Shown: in pieces, positions 35,953 through 44,065 of the stretch
How positions within the stretch are numbered: the first letter of the stretch is position 1
Layout: the number at the start of each line of letters is the position of its first letter
Assembly (NCBI RefSeq): GCF_004803895.1
Contig: NZ_CP021978.1
Coordinates: 310,001 to 374,000 of the forward strand
Reading direction: 5' to 3'
DNA: 64,000 nt
Source of the DNA: Streptomyces hawaiiensis
GTDB lineage: Bacteria; Actinomycetota; Actinomycetes; Streptomycetales; Streptomycetaceae
Program-made: the position numbers and the translations under genes
Notes under the pieces: model-generated
Databases searched by the model: none
What the model was told of the DNA's origin: nothing
What the model saw: only the letters and a program-made list of their open reading frames with translations

Positions 35953-37328
35953 ATGTGCGGCGGAGGCGCCAGGGTGAAGTCCTGCGGCGCGCTCGGCGGG
36001 TCGGTGCGCCATCCGCGTGCGACGGCGGCTTCGGCAAGGCGCGGGCAGCCGAAGTAGCCGAAGGCCGCCGGGGCGTTGGGAAGGAGCCCGGAGACGAGGA
36101 CCCTGGCGACGCGCAGGGAGGTCTCGGCCACGTCCTCGGTGGTGAGGTCGAACGTCATGACACGGTGGCCGCCCCCGCGCAGCGCGCTCTCCAAGCGCTC
36201 GCGGCTGCCGGGCTCGACGCTGTCGACGGACACGGTCCCGAGGGCCGGCTCGGTGAAGCGCCTGGCCTCGGCTGCCATCCGCTCGTCCAGCCACACCTGC
36301 ACGTGCGCGCCGAGGTCCCGTACGTGCTCGAACTGCTCGCCGCACACATCGAGATAGCGGCCGTCGGCGCGGTGCTCCAGGTAGAGGCCGCGGGCGAGCA
36401 GCCCGGCCTCGACGGCCTGGAAGACCCAGCCGTCAGCACTGGTCAGGCCCTGCGTGAAGACCCAGGTGTGGACGGCTTCGAGGACGGCTTTGCGGGCGGC
36501 TTCGGCGGGGTCGTACTTGCAGGCGAACCCGGCGGCGTACAGGCCGAGGCGGGGGTCGTGCACGAGTGCGGCCATGCAGGGGGCGAACTCCGAGCGCATC
36601 TCGACGATGTGGACGTCGAGAGCGGAGCCGGCGAGGTCGTCGGCGAGGCCGGGCACGCTCGCCGGGTCGATGCCCCGGGCCGGGCCGTCCAGATGCCACC
36701 ACAGTTCCAGGGCGTCGCGTTCGACGATCTCCAGCAGGCCGCGTTCGACGGCGTCGTCGAGGCCCTGACCCGTGGCGATACCGGCGTAGTTGAGGTGGTG
36801 GGTGCGGGGCAGCTCGCGCAGGTCGCCCTGGCGCCAGTTGAGGTGGGTGAGCGAGACGGGTGCCCAGACCTCGGCGGTGGTCCCGTCGGCCAGCTGTTCC
36901 GTTCCGCGCGTCCACAGGGCCGGGGTGTCGGCGGTGAGGGGCCGGTAGGGGAACTTCTCCCGGGCGTACTGCCAGGGCGCGTAGGCGGGCAGGTCCCCGG
37001 GGCCGTACAGGCGCAGGCCCTTGTCGGCCAGTTCGGCGGCGGTGGCGCGCAGGGGGGCGTCGGGGTGGCCGGGCGGCGGGACGCGGTTGCCGCAGTACCG
37101 CTCTATGCCCTCGGCTATCGCGGCGATGCGGGCTTGTTCGGGGTCGCCGAAGGTGGTGCCGAGGGAGACCCGGTCGGCGGGCCACAGTCCGAGTCTGCGG
37201 GCGTCGGATATCTCGGCCGTGAGCGCGGTGTAGCGGGGTGGGGTGCCCGGGGGGTGCTCGACGGGCTTGACCTTGCGGACGATGCCGCAGACGGGGTCGA
37301 CGAGTGCTTCCAGCGGCAGCGCCGTCAT
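35949..37328 (-). CDS. YcaO-domain cyclodehydratase
   Basis: 459 aa. The ATG at 37328 overlaps the hydrolase stop (ATGA). ATP-binding YcaO residues are in IAAIAEGIERYCG (about 68-80) and AVERGLLEIVERDALELWW. The C-terminus ends TLAPPPHM, proline-rich but not the canonical PxPxP of azoline-forming YcaO enzymes. YcaO proteins activate a backbone amide with ATP for attack by a side chain, amine or sulfide, giving azolines, amidines or thioamides. Its partner is the E1-like protein at 38803. Confidence 0.93.
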   Translation of the reverse strand: MTALPLEALVDPVCGIVRKVKPVEHPPGTPPRYTALTAEISDARRLGLWPADRVSLGTTFGDPEQARIAAIAEGIERYCGNRVPPPGHPDAPLRATAAELADKGLRLYGPGDLPAYAPWQYAREKFPYRPLTADTPALWTRGTEQLADGTTAEVWAPVSLTHLNWRQGDLRELPRTHHLNYAGIATGQGLDDAVERGLLEIVERDALELWWHLDGPARGIDPASVPGLADDLAGSALDVHIVEMRSEFAPCMAALVHDPRLGLYAAGFACKYDPAEAARKAVLEAVHTWVFTQGLTSADGWVFQAVEAGLLARGLYLEHRADGRYLDVCGEQFEHVRDLGAHVQVWLDERMAAEARRFTEPALGTVSVDSVEPGSRERLESALRGGGHRVMTFDLTTEDVAETSLRVARVLVSGLLPNAPAAFGYFGCPRLAEAAVARGWRTDPPSAPQDFTLAPPPHM

Positions 37329-38806
37329 CGCAGGATCTCCTCGGCAGGGTCGGTGGGGGTGGGACGGGACGGGAGCACGTGCAGCCTCAGCGCCACACCG
37401 GCCGGATCGACCTCGCGCCGGGAGGCGAGCAGGTGGTGGGCCGTCACGGGGTCGTCGCCGGTGTGGGGATTGCGGGCGTGGGCCGGGAAGTGGTGCCCGG
37501 CGATCTCCAGGCGGAACCGGGTGCCGGCCCGCAATCGACGCGCGAGCCGGCCGAGGCCGACGGTGAACGCGCTGTCGTGGCCTGCCGGTTCAGCATGCCT
37601 GACGACGCCGACGGCGAGCCGTTCGGCGGTGCCCTCCGGTGTGAGCGCGACGAGCCGGACGGCCCAGTCGGCGGACGGCGTGTGGGCGGTGGCCCGCAGT
37701 CGCACGCTCGCGGGGCCGACCACGTCGAGCGGGCGCGGCAGCGGCGTGGTGACCAGCAGGCAGCGGTCGGGCGGGCCGTCGGTGGGGACGGTCAGTTCGT
37801 CGGAGCGGACGGGTCGGTCGGGGTCGGCGGTGAAGACGGAGCCGTGCAGCAGCCGCGGCCGTTGGGTGCGCGGTTCGCCGTCGGTGCCGGCGGGCAGCCA
37901 CAGGTCGGCGCCGCCCAGTGCCAGCGCTCCGTGGCGGCCGGGGGTGAGTTCGCCGCTCAGGGCGCGGCGGGCCCAGCGCACGTACAGCTCGCCGAGGTGC
38001 AGCCGGTGTGCGGGTCCCGCGTCCGGGCCCGGTGCGGTGACCAGGCCGTGCGTCCAGGGGCCGAGCAGCAGACGCGCCGAGGGGCCGCCCCAGGCATGCC
38101 ACAGTGCGACGGTCTCGTCGGTGAAGTGGTCGTGGTGGCCGCCCACCGCGAGCAGGGGCGGCCCGGCGTGTGCCGCCCGCGCCGCGAGGTGCCCGCGATC
38201 GTGGTGGCTCCACAGGTCCGCCCAGGAGGGCAGGTGCCGGCCCAGCCGCTCGGGGAGGGCGGTCAGCGGCAGGTGGGCGAGCAGGCCGGGGTCCGTGGCG
38301 AGGGCCTTGTCCAGTGCGCTCTCGTCGGAGTCCCGCCGGTCGCCGTGGGCGGCCCACCATCCGGCGCGGGAGAGCAGCCGTTCCACGCCGGACGCCTCGC
38401 GCGCCGTCTCCGCGGGGCCGAGGGCGGGCACGGCCGCGATGACAGCGTCCGGCCGCGCGTCCTCGGGCATGTCGAGGGCGAGGACGAGGGCGCAGTGGGC
38501 GGCGTAGGAGGCGCCGGCGGCCACCAGCCGGCCGTCGCACCAGGACTGGTGTCGGATCCAGCGGACGGTCACCGCTCCGTCCGCGGTCTCGTTCGTGTAG
38601 GGGTGCCACTCCCCCGGTGACGCGAAGCGGCCCCGCACGTCCTGGACGACGGCGGCGAATCCGCGGCTGGCCCAGCCGCACGCCTCGGCCCGGTGCCGGG
38701 TGCGGTCGTAGGGGGTGCGGATCAGGACGGCCGGGAAGGGGCCTTCGCCGGCGGGGAGGCGGATGTCGGTGGCGAGTCCGTCGACGGCCGTGCTGAACGC
38801 CGTCAT
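37325..38806 (-). CDS. CocE/NonD-family (S15-like) alpha/beta hydrolase in the RiPP operon
   Basis: 493 aa. The ATG at 38806 overlaps the E1-like stop (ATGA). It opens TDIRLPAGEGPFPAVLIRTPYDRT, then has the oxyanion/nucleophile region VQDVRGRFASPGEW and GASYAAH (Ser of the triad), and the candidate His in GGHHDHFTDE. A C-terminal X-Pro dipeptidase-like jelly-roll domain follows. It may cut the leader or release the product. Its fixed place between two modifying enzymes suggests a role in maturation rather than general metabolism. Confidence 0.9.
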   Translation of the reverse strand: MTAFSTAVDGLATDIRLPAGEGPFPAVLIRTPYDRTRHRAEACGWASRGFAAVVQDVRGRFASPGEWHPYTNETADGAVTVRWIRHQSWCDGRLVAAGASYAAHCALVLALDMPEDARPDAVIAAVPALGPAETAREASGVERLLSRAGWWAAHGDRRDSDESALDKALATDPGLLAHLPLTALPERLGRHLPSWADLWSHHDRGHLAARAAHAGPPLLAVGGHHDHFTDETVALWHAWGGPSARLLLGPWTHGLVTAPGPDAGPAHRLHLGELYVRWARRALSGELTPGRHGALALGGADLWLPAGTDGEPRTQRPRLLHGSVFTADPDRPVRSDELTVPTDGPPDRCLLVTTPLPRPLDVVGPASVRLRATAHTPSADWAVRLVALTPEGTAERLAVGVVRHAEPAGHDSAFTVGLGRLARRLRAGTRFRLEIAGHHFPAHARNPHTGDDPVTAHHLLASRREVDPAGVALRLHVLPSRPTPTDPAEEILR

Positions 38807-39660
38807 CCGTCCTTCTTCGGTGTCGGTGCGACGTCGGGGACCGGCAGGACGGGGTGTTCGGTGACGGTCAGGGTGCGCAGGTCGACGCGGCGCAGCCGGC
38901 GCCGTGCCGGGAGGCCGGCCGTGTCGGGGGCGCCGGTGGCCCACCGGCTGAGGTCGTCGGCCAGCAGCGCGGCGAGCAGCGTGGCGGCGGGCACGGTGAG
39001 CCGGGCCGGTGCGCCGGAGGTGCGGGGCCCGCTCCAGTACGCGGCCAGTTCGCGGTGGGCAGGGGTGGCAGCGAGCCGTCGGGAGCGTAGGTGGGCCGAG
39101 GTGACGTCTCCGGGTTCGGCGGCCACCGGCTCGACGTACGCCTGCCAGCCCTCGCGGTGGCAGCGCAGCCACGCGACACCGTGCTCGGGCAACCGGTCGG
39201 CGGCATCCCACAGCCCGTCGGGCACGGGCCCGTCGAGGCACCACACGACGGCGGCGGGGTCCGTGGCGAGCAGGTCGTCGACGTCGACCGGTGACGTCCG
39301 GGATGTGGTCATGGTGGGATCGGTGCGCGGATCGGCGCCCGAGGCCGTCAGGTGCGCGGCGAGCGGTTCGGTCAGTACCGGATCGCCGATCAGCCGGATG
39401 TGCCGGCGGTCGGCGGGCCACTCGGCGGGCGGGGTGCCGTCCGCCAGGAATCCGGCCTGCTCGAAGCCACGGATGACACGGGCGAGTTCCGTGTCCGCCT
39501 GGGCGGTGGTCCCGCCGCCGGTGAGCCGGGAGAGCAGGAGCTGCTCGTCCGCGTCGCCGGCCCTGATGCTGAGGAACTCCCCTTCGGGGGTACGGACGGC
39601 GAGGCCTCGCCCGGGTACGGCGACGACCTCGGCACCGGGTACGAGTCGGCTGCGGGACAC
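38803..39660 (-). CDS. E1-like/RRE protein partnering the YcaO enzyme
   Basis: 285 aa from the GTG at 39660 after AGGAGG. The N-terminus (RLVPGAEVVAVPGRGLAVRT) looks like a PqqD-type leader-recognition element (RRE). The rest is a degenerate ThiF/E1-like fold with the strand HIRLIGDPVLTEPLAAHL but without a full GxGxxG ATP site. Such proteins bind the leader and present it to YcaO. It is 90 bp downstream of the precursor gene, with a strong hairpin between. Confidence 0.75.
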   Translation of the reverse strand: MSRSRLVPGAEVVAVPGRGLAVRTPEGEFLSIRAGDADEQLLLSRLTGGGTTAQADTELARVIRGFEQAGFLADGTPPAEWPADRRHIRLIGDPVLTEPLAAHLTASGADPRTDPTMTTSRTSPVDVDDLLATDPAAVVWCLDGPVPDGLWDAADRLPEHGVAWLRCHREGWQAYVEPVAAEPGDVTSAHLRSRRLAATPAHRELAAYWSGPRTSGAPARLTVPAATLLAALLADDLSRWATGAPDTAGLPARRRLRRVDLRTLTVTEHPVLPVPDVAPTPKKDG

Positions 39661-39692
39661 GGCGATCCTCCTGACGGCGGGTCTGGGACGGG

Positions 39693-39728
39693 CGTGGGCC
39701 CGCCCGGAAGGCAACGGGCGGGCCCACG
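39693..39728 (-). terminator. Strong hairpin between precursor and enzyme genes
   Basis: A perfect 14-bp stem (CGTGGGCCCGCCCG with its complement) and an 8-nt loop lie 22 bp past the precursor stop. As a leaky terminator it would give much more precursor than enzyme mRNA, a common RiPP design. It is the longest perfect hairpin seen in the RiPP operon. Confidence 0.8.
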
Positions 39729-39750
39729 GTCGAGGGAGCTGAGCCCTCGC

Positions 39751-39864
39751 TTACTCCTCGGTGTCCTCGAAGGGGTTCTCGACGAGCGCGTTGGAGTGGG
39801 AGGCCGAGTCGTGAGCCAGCTGACCCGGGTCGGCGATCGGTGCGAAGACCTGCTCGTTGTCCAT
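39751..39864 (-). CDS. RiPP precursor peptide (37 aa)
   Basis: A 38-codon gene read from the ATG at 39864, 4 bp after AAGGAGAG, to TAA at 39751. The peptide is acidic, has no Cys, Arg or Lys, and ends in a Glu-rich tail. An N-terminal leader-like half (starts MDNEQVFAPIADPGQLA) is followed by HDSASHSNALVENPFED. The first gene of the operon E1-like - hydrolase - YcaO - dehydrogenase - ABC pair, so it is the substrate. From memory, similar motifs and gene order occur in the streptamidine amidine RiPP family; not verifiable here. Confidence 0.9.
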   Translation of the reverse strand: MDNEQVFAPIADPGQLAHDSASHSNALVENPFEDTEE

Positions 39865-39921
39865 GAACTCTCCTTCATCGTCAGGGAGATGGGGCGTTCG
39901 TGTGAGCGCCGTGACGCCACA

Positions 39922-40743
39922 CTAATGAATCTGATTTTCATATTCTAGAGCTGCGATGGGGTGATCTGGATAACACACCGGCCAACCGCCCTCGGGATCC
40001 TCGCCGACCCGGCCGGCCACCTTCAGCACCTCCGCCAGCAACCCGGGCGTGACGACCCTCTTCGGCGTCCCGTCGGCCACCACGAGGCCGTCCCGCAGGG
40101 CGACGATCCGCTCGGCGAACCGGGCCGCGTGGGCCAGGTCGTGCAGCACCATCACCACGGTGAGTCCGCGCTCCTGGCGCAGACGCACCACGGTCTGCAG
40201 GACGTCGAGTTGGTGGTGCAGGTCCAGGTAGGTGGTCGGCTCGTCGAGCAGCAGGACGCGGGTGTCCTGGGCGAGCGCCATCGCGAGCCGCACCCGCTGC
40301 CGCTCACCTCCCGACAGCGCGTCGACGTCACGCTCGGCCCACTGCTCCACTCCGACATCGCGCAGCGCCCGTCGCACCACGGGGTCGTCACCCTCGCGCA
40401 GCATGCCCAGCGGACCGCGTGCGGCGTACCGCCCCTGGCGCACGAGCTGGCGCACCGTCATGCCCAGGACACCCGGCGCGGATTGGTGCAGCAGTGCCAC
40501 CCTGCGGGCCGTGGCACGCCTCGAGAGGCGGACGAGATCGTCCCCGCCGAGCAGAACGCGCCCCTCATCCGGTCGCAGCAGTCCGGCGGCCAGCCGCAGC
40601 AGGGTCGACTTGCCGCAGCCGTTCAGGCCGATGAGGGCGGTCAGTTCGCCCGGCCGGACGGTCATGTCGACGCCCCTCAGAACGGGTCGTCCGGGGTAGC
40701 CGAAGTGGACCCCCTCGACATGGATCCCCACGGACTCGGTCAT
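39922..40743 (-). CDS. FecE/FhuC-type ABC ATPase
   Basis: 273 aa, RBS AAGGA. Walker A GLNGCGKST, signature LSGGERQRVRLAMALAQ, Walker B VLLLDEP. Last gene of the FecBCD-type operon (binding protein 43980 - permease - permease - ATPase). Its final codons (EYENQIH-stop) are written in the same bases as the Zur-like box for the RiPP precursor, so the coding sequence does double duty. Siderophore or other metal-complex import is the family role. Confidence 0.93.
   Translation of the reverse strand: MTESVGIHVEGVHFGYPGRPVLRGVDMTVRPGELTALIGLNGCGKSTLLRLAAGLLRPDEGRVLLGGDDLVRLSRRATARRVALLHQSAPGVLGMTVRQLVRQGRYAARGPLGMLREGDDPVVRRALRDVGVEQWAERDVDALSGGERQRVRLAMALAQDTRVLLLDEPTTYLDLHHQLDVLQTVVRLRQERGLTVVMVLHDLAHAARFAERIVALRDGLVVADGTPKRVVTPGLLAEVLKVAGRVGEDPEGGWPVCYPDHPIAALEYENQIH
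39926..39940 (-). promoter_or_regulatory. Zur-like box before the RiPP precursor
   Basis: TGAATCTGATTTTCA matches 13 of 15 positions of TGAAAATGATTTTCA, the best such match in the window, and extends to ATGAA / TTCAT outer arms. It lies 62 bp before the precursor start and overlaps the end of the ATPase gene. It is the main argument for zinc control of the RiPP operon. Confidence 0.65.
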
Positions 40744-40763
40744 GCTCTGTCCTTAAGTCGACT

Positions 40764-41771
40764 TCAGAACGTACGGCTCGGCGTGCGGCGCACGACGACC
40801 AGCAGCAGCGCGGCGCCGAGGCAGGCGGTGAGCGCCCCGACCGGCAGCGTGAGCCGTCCGGAGTCCAGCCCTTGAGCCAGCAGACGCGAGGACACCTGCG
40901 CCGCGGCATCCGCCCCGCACACCACGACCGCGCCCACGAGGGCGGCACCGGGGAGGCTCACCCGCAGATCCGCGCCGAAGACGGCCACGGCCAGATGCGG
41001 AACGAGCAGCCCCACGAAGCCCAGCGCCCCGACGGCGGCCACCGCACCGGCCGTCAGCGCCACCGCGCACAGCAGGGCCAGCGTCCGCGCCCGCCGTGCG
41101 GACAGGCCGGCCGCGAGGGTGATGTCGTCCCCGCAGCGCAGCAGGGTCAGCGGCCCGGCCAGCAGCCAGGCCGCGGCCCCCCAGACAAGCGCCCACGGCC
41201 ACAGCAGGTGCCAGTGCTGCCACACCCGACCCTCGGTGGTGCCGACCAACCACTGCACGACGCTGCCGAGTTCACCCGGCTCCACGAGGAGCACCATGGC
41301 GGTGAGCCCGCCGAGCACGGCCGACACCAGCACCCCGTGCACGGCGGTCTGTGCCGGGTCGCCCCGGCCGCGGCCGGCCAGCAGCCACAGCAGCGCCGCG
41401 CCGGCGCACCCGCCCGTACACGCCGCGAGGACGACGGCCAGCGGCGAGTCCCACCCGGCGAGGCCCAGGGCGGTTGCGGTGACGGCCCCGAGGACCGCGC
41501 CCGGCGTCACGCCCGTCACCTCGGGCCCGGCGAGCGGGTTGCGCAGCGCGGACTGAAGGACCAGCCCCGCCACGGCCAGGCACGCGCCCGCACCGAGGGA
41601 CACCAGCAGTCTGGGCAGGCGCAGTTGGAAGAAGATGTGGCGTTCCGTCGCGTCACCGCCGCCGTTGACGACGTCCCAGACCACGCCCGGGGACATGCCG
41701 CGCCCGGCCACCAGTTCCACGCCGGCGCATACGACGGCCAGTGCCGCGAGCGCCGTGAAACGCCGGGTCAC
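40764..41771 (-). CDS. FecCD-family permease 2
   Basis: 335 aa from the GTG at 41771 (VTRRFTALAALA), overlapping the previous stop as GTGA. Multi-spanning FecCD permease with the family signatures LRLPRLLVSLGAGACLAVAG, LQSALRNPLAGPEVTGVTPG and GALGFVGLLVPHLA. Forms a heterodimeric channel with the gene at 41768. Confidence 0.93.
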   Translation of the reverse strand: MTRRFTALAALAVVCAGVELVAGRGMSPGVVWDVVNGGGDATERHIFFQLRLPRLLVSLGAGACLAVAGLVLQSALRNPLAGPEVTGVTPGAVLGAVTATALGLAGWDSPLAVVLAACTGGCAGAALLWLLAGRGRGDPAQTAVHGVLVSAVLGGLTAMVLLVEPGELGSVVQWLVGTTEGRVWQHWHLLWPWALVWGAAAWLLAGPLTLLRCGDDITLAAGLSARRARTLALLCAVALTAGAVAAVGALGFVGLLVPHLAVAVFGADLRVSLPGAALVGAVVVCGADAAAQVSSRLLAQGLDSGRLTLPVGALTACLGAALLLVVVRRTPSRTF

Positions 41772-43006
41772 TGTGCGTCCTCCGTTCCGGTCGGCCGGGA
41801 AGGGGGCAGGCAGGCGCCGTCGGCCCCGGGTGGGTCTCGACGAGCGTCGTTCGCTGCCCGGGAGCGAGGCACTCCGGCCGCGGCGGCCGAGACAGCCGTC
41901 CGCGGTCCGTGCAGCGCCTTGCGCACGGCAGCCGCACCGGCCGGCGCGCGCCGGGCCGCCCGGCCGCGGCCACCCGACCGCATCAGAGCGATCCCGGCCG
42001 GCACCCCCAGCAGGGCCGTCCAGGCACCGGCCGGGGTTTCCACGGGCGCCAGTGCCAGCCGGGCCGGGACATCGGCGACCATCACGACGGCGGCACCCCA
42101 GGCGGCGGACCACGGAAGCCAGCGCACCGCCCCGGCCGAGGGGTTGAACCACCGGGCCAGGTGCGGGGCGAGGAAGCCCACCCAGGCGACGGGCCCGCAC
42201 ACGGCCGTCACCGGGGCGATCAGCACCACGGCGATGGCCAGCGCCGCGAGCCGCGCCCGCTGGGCGCGCACGCCCAGCGCCTCGGCGTCCTCGTCGCCCA
42301 GCCGCATCACCGACAGCACCGGCGCGCACAGCACGAGGGCGGGGACCGCGACGAGGAGCCACGGCCAGAGCCCCGCGATGTCGTCCCAGGTCCGGGCGGA
42401 CAGGGAACCGAGCAGGTAGCGGTAGATGAGCTGGAGGTCGAGCTGGTCGGCCATGACCATCAGCACGAGCAGCGCGGCCTGCAGCGCGGCGGCGACCGCG
42501 GCGCCGGTCAGCAGTACGGCGGACGGGCTGCGGCCCAGTCCGGCGGCGAGCAGAGTCAGCCCACCGCCGAGCGCGGCCCCGCCGATGGCCAGCAGGGGCT
42601 GGACGGCGGCGGGCAGGGACAGGGCCAGCACCAGAGGAGCGGCCACCCCCAGCGCGGCTCCGGACGACACCCCCAGCATCTCCGGCACCGCCAGGGGATT
42701 GCGCAGTGCCTCCTGCAGCACCAGTCCGGCCGCTCCCAGACAGGCACCGGCGACGAGCGCCAGCACCACGCGAGGCACGCGGAGTTCGGTGACGACGATG
42801 CCGGCGAGGGTGCTGTCCCCGTCCAGTACGGCACCGACCAGCCGGTGCGGTGGGACGTAGGGGGTGCCGAGGCTCAGCGCGCAGACCGAGGAGGCGGCCA
42901 GCAGGACGACCACCAGGACTGGTTGCCACCTTCGTGCACCGGGTGACGGCCGCCGTCCGCCCGCCTCGGCGGGGACCGGGGCGAGGACCGGCAGGGGCGC
43001 CCTCAC
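41768..43006 (-). CDS. FecCD-family permease 1
   Basis: 412 aa from the GTG at 43006, overlapping the binding-protein stop (GTGA). It has LRVPRVVLALVAGACLGAAG, LQEALRNPLAVPEMLGVSSG and GPVAWVGFLAPHLA. A charged, low-complexity C-terminal tail after about residue 350 is longer than in the partner permease. Confidence 0.92.
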   Translation of the reverse strand: MRAPLPVLAPVPAEAGGRRPSPGARRWQPVLVVVLLAASSVCALSLGTPYVPPHRLVGAVLDGDSTLAGIVVTELRVPRVVLALVAGACLGAAGLVLQEALRNPLAVPEMLGVSSGAALGVAAPLVLALSLPAAVQPLLAIGGAALGGGLTLLAAGLGRSPSAVLLTGAAVAAALQAALLVLMVMADQLDLQLIYRYLLGSLSARTWDDIAGLWPWLLVAVPALVLCAPVLSVMRLGDEDAEALGVRAQRARLAALAIAVVLIAPVTAVCGPVAWVGFLAPHLARWFNPSAGAVRWLPWSAAWGAAVVMVADVPARLALAPVETPAGAWTALLGVPAGIALMRSGGRGRAARRAPAGAAAVRKALHGPRTAVSAAAAGVPRSRAANDARRDPPGADGACLPPSRPTGTEDAQ

Positions 43007-43980
43007 CGCAGCGCGGCCGTGGCCTCGTCGAGGACCATGCCCAGCGAACGGGTGCCACGCCCCTTGGCCCACACCTCTGAGTTCACCTCGTGGACGTCGC
43101 CGTTCTTCACCGCCGGGATCTTGCTCCAGAGGGGGTTCCCGGCCAGCTTCTCCGAGAGCTTGCCGTCCGCGTCGCCGAAGCTCATCGTCTCGACGAACAG
43201 CACGTCGACGCCTTGAGCGAGAATCTCCTCCAGGCTGTAACTGCCCTCCACACCACGGGACTTCCAGGGGTACTCGGCGATCTTGGGGAACAGGCTGGCG
43301 GTCACGTCGGCCTCCGGGGTGGCGACGCCGAAGTTCTCGTCACTGCCGTAGATGATGAGCGCGGTCTTGTCGCTCGGCGTCTTCTCGGCATCGGCGAGCT
43401 TGGCGCGGAAGGTCTTCTCGGCCGCTTCGCCTTGTGCGGTGCGGCCGGTCAGGGCGGCGACGTCGCGCAGGTAGCCGACGCTGTCCTCCCAGGTCTCGGG
43501 CTGCATGGGCCAGAACGTGGTGGCACCCTTCAGGGCCGGGGCGAGCTTGCCGTGGGTGTCCCCCAGCCCGATGACCAGGTCGGGCTTGTGGGAGAGGATC
43601 GCCTCCACCTCCGGGGCGATGAATCCCCCGGGGATGACGTCGACCTCCTTGGCCTTCTCCTCCCCCAGGAAGCCGGGGTGGGCGAGCAGCGCGCTGTTGG
43701 TGGCCGTCGGGACGATGCCCAGTTCGGTCAGGATGTCGTCGCAGAGCGCGAACAGGCAGACGATGCGCTCGGGTTCCTCCTTCAAGGAGACCTTGGCGCC
43801 GTTGGTGTCGGTCACCTCCGTCGACGCCTTGATGGGTTCGACGGTGACCTCGGTCCTCGCCGCGGGCTTGGCCTTGTCACTCGCGGGCTCGTCGGACGAC
43901 GAGCCGCAGCCGACCAGTACGGAACCCACCAATGCCGCGGTGATCCAACTGCGGACGAATCTCGACGGTGAGCGCAGCAT
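43003..43980 (-). CDS. FecB/FepB-type substrate-binding lipoprotein
   Basis: 325 aa. Lipobox LVGCGSS, then a class III binding fold: PERIVCLFALCDDILTELG, the typical helix SHKPDLVIGL, and a C-terminal VDVLFVETMSFGD and VNSEVWAKGRGTRSLGMVLDE. It heads the operon; a Zur-like box is 48 bp upstream. The cargo may be a zinc or iron complex, possibly of the RiPP made next door (inference). Confidence 0.93.
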   Translation of the reverse strand: MLRSPSRFVRSWITAALVGSVLVGCGSSSDEPASDKAKPAARTEVTVEPIKASTEVTDTNGAKVSLKEEPERIVCLFALCDDILTELGIVPTATNSALLAHPGFLGEEKAKEVDVIPGGFIAPEVEAILSHKPDLVIGLGDTHGKLAPALKGATTFWPMQPETWEDSVGYLRDVAALTGRTAQGEAAEKTFRAKLADAEKTPSDKTALIIYGSDENFGVATPEADVTASLFPKIAEYPWKSRGVEGSYSLEEILAQGVDVLFVETMSFGDADGKLSEKLAGNPLWSKIPAVKNGDVHEVNSEVWAKGRGTRSLGMVLDEATAALR

Positions 43981-44027
43981 CGATGCCCTCGCTTCTTCTC
44001 AGGTGCCGGGAACGCACCGAAGATACA

Positions 44028-44042
44028 TGATAATCGTTTTCA
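44028..44042. promoter_or_regulatory. Zur-like box in the FecB/propeller divergence
   Basis: TGATAATCGTTTTCA, 12 of 15 matches to TGAAAATGATTTTCA. It lies 48 bp upstream of the FecB-type gene and 24 bp upstream of the divergent propeller gene, so it could control both. Confidence 0.62.
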
Positions 44043-44065
44043 CCAGACTGGTTTTCGGAGGACCC

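Noticed and set aside
31299..36345. Long reverse- and forward-strand open frames over the RiPP operon
   Set aside because: Arg/Pro/Gly-rich shadows in other frames of the true genes.
39926..39940. DmdR1/IdeR iron box before the RiPP precursor
   Set aside because: The site lacks the TTAGGTTAGGCTAACCTAA-like core of iron boxes; it fits Zur much better.
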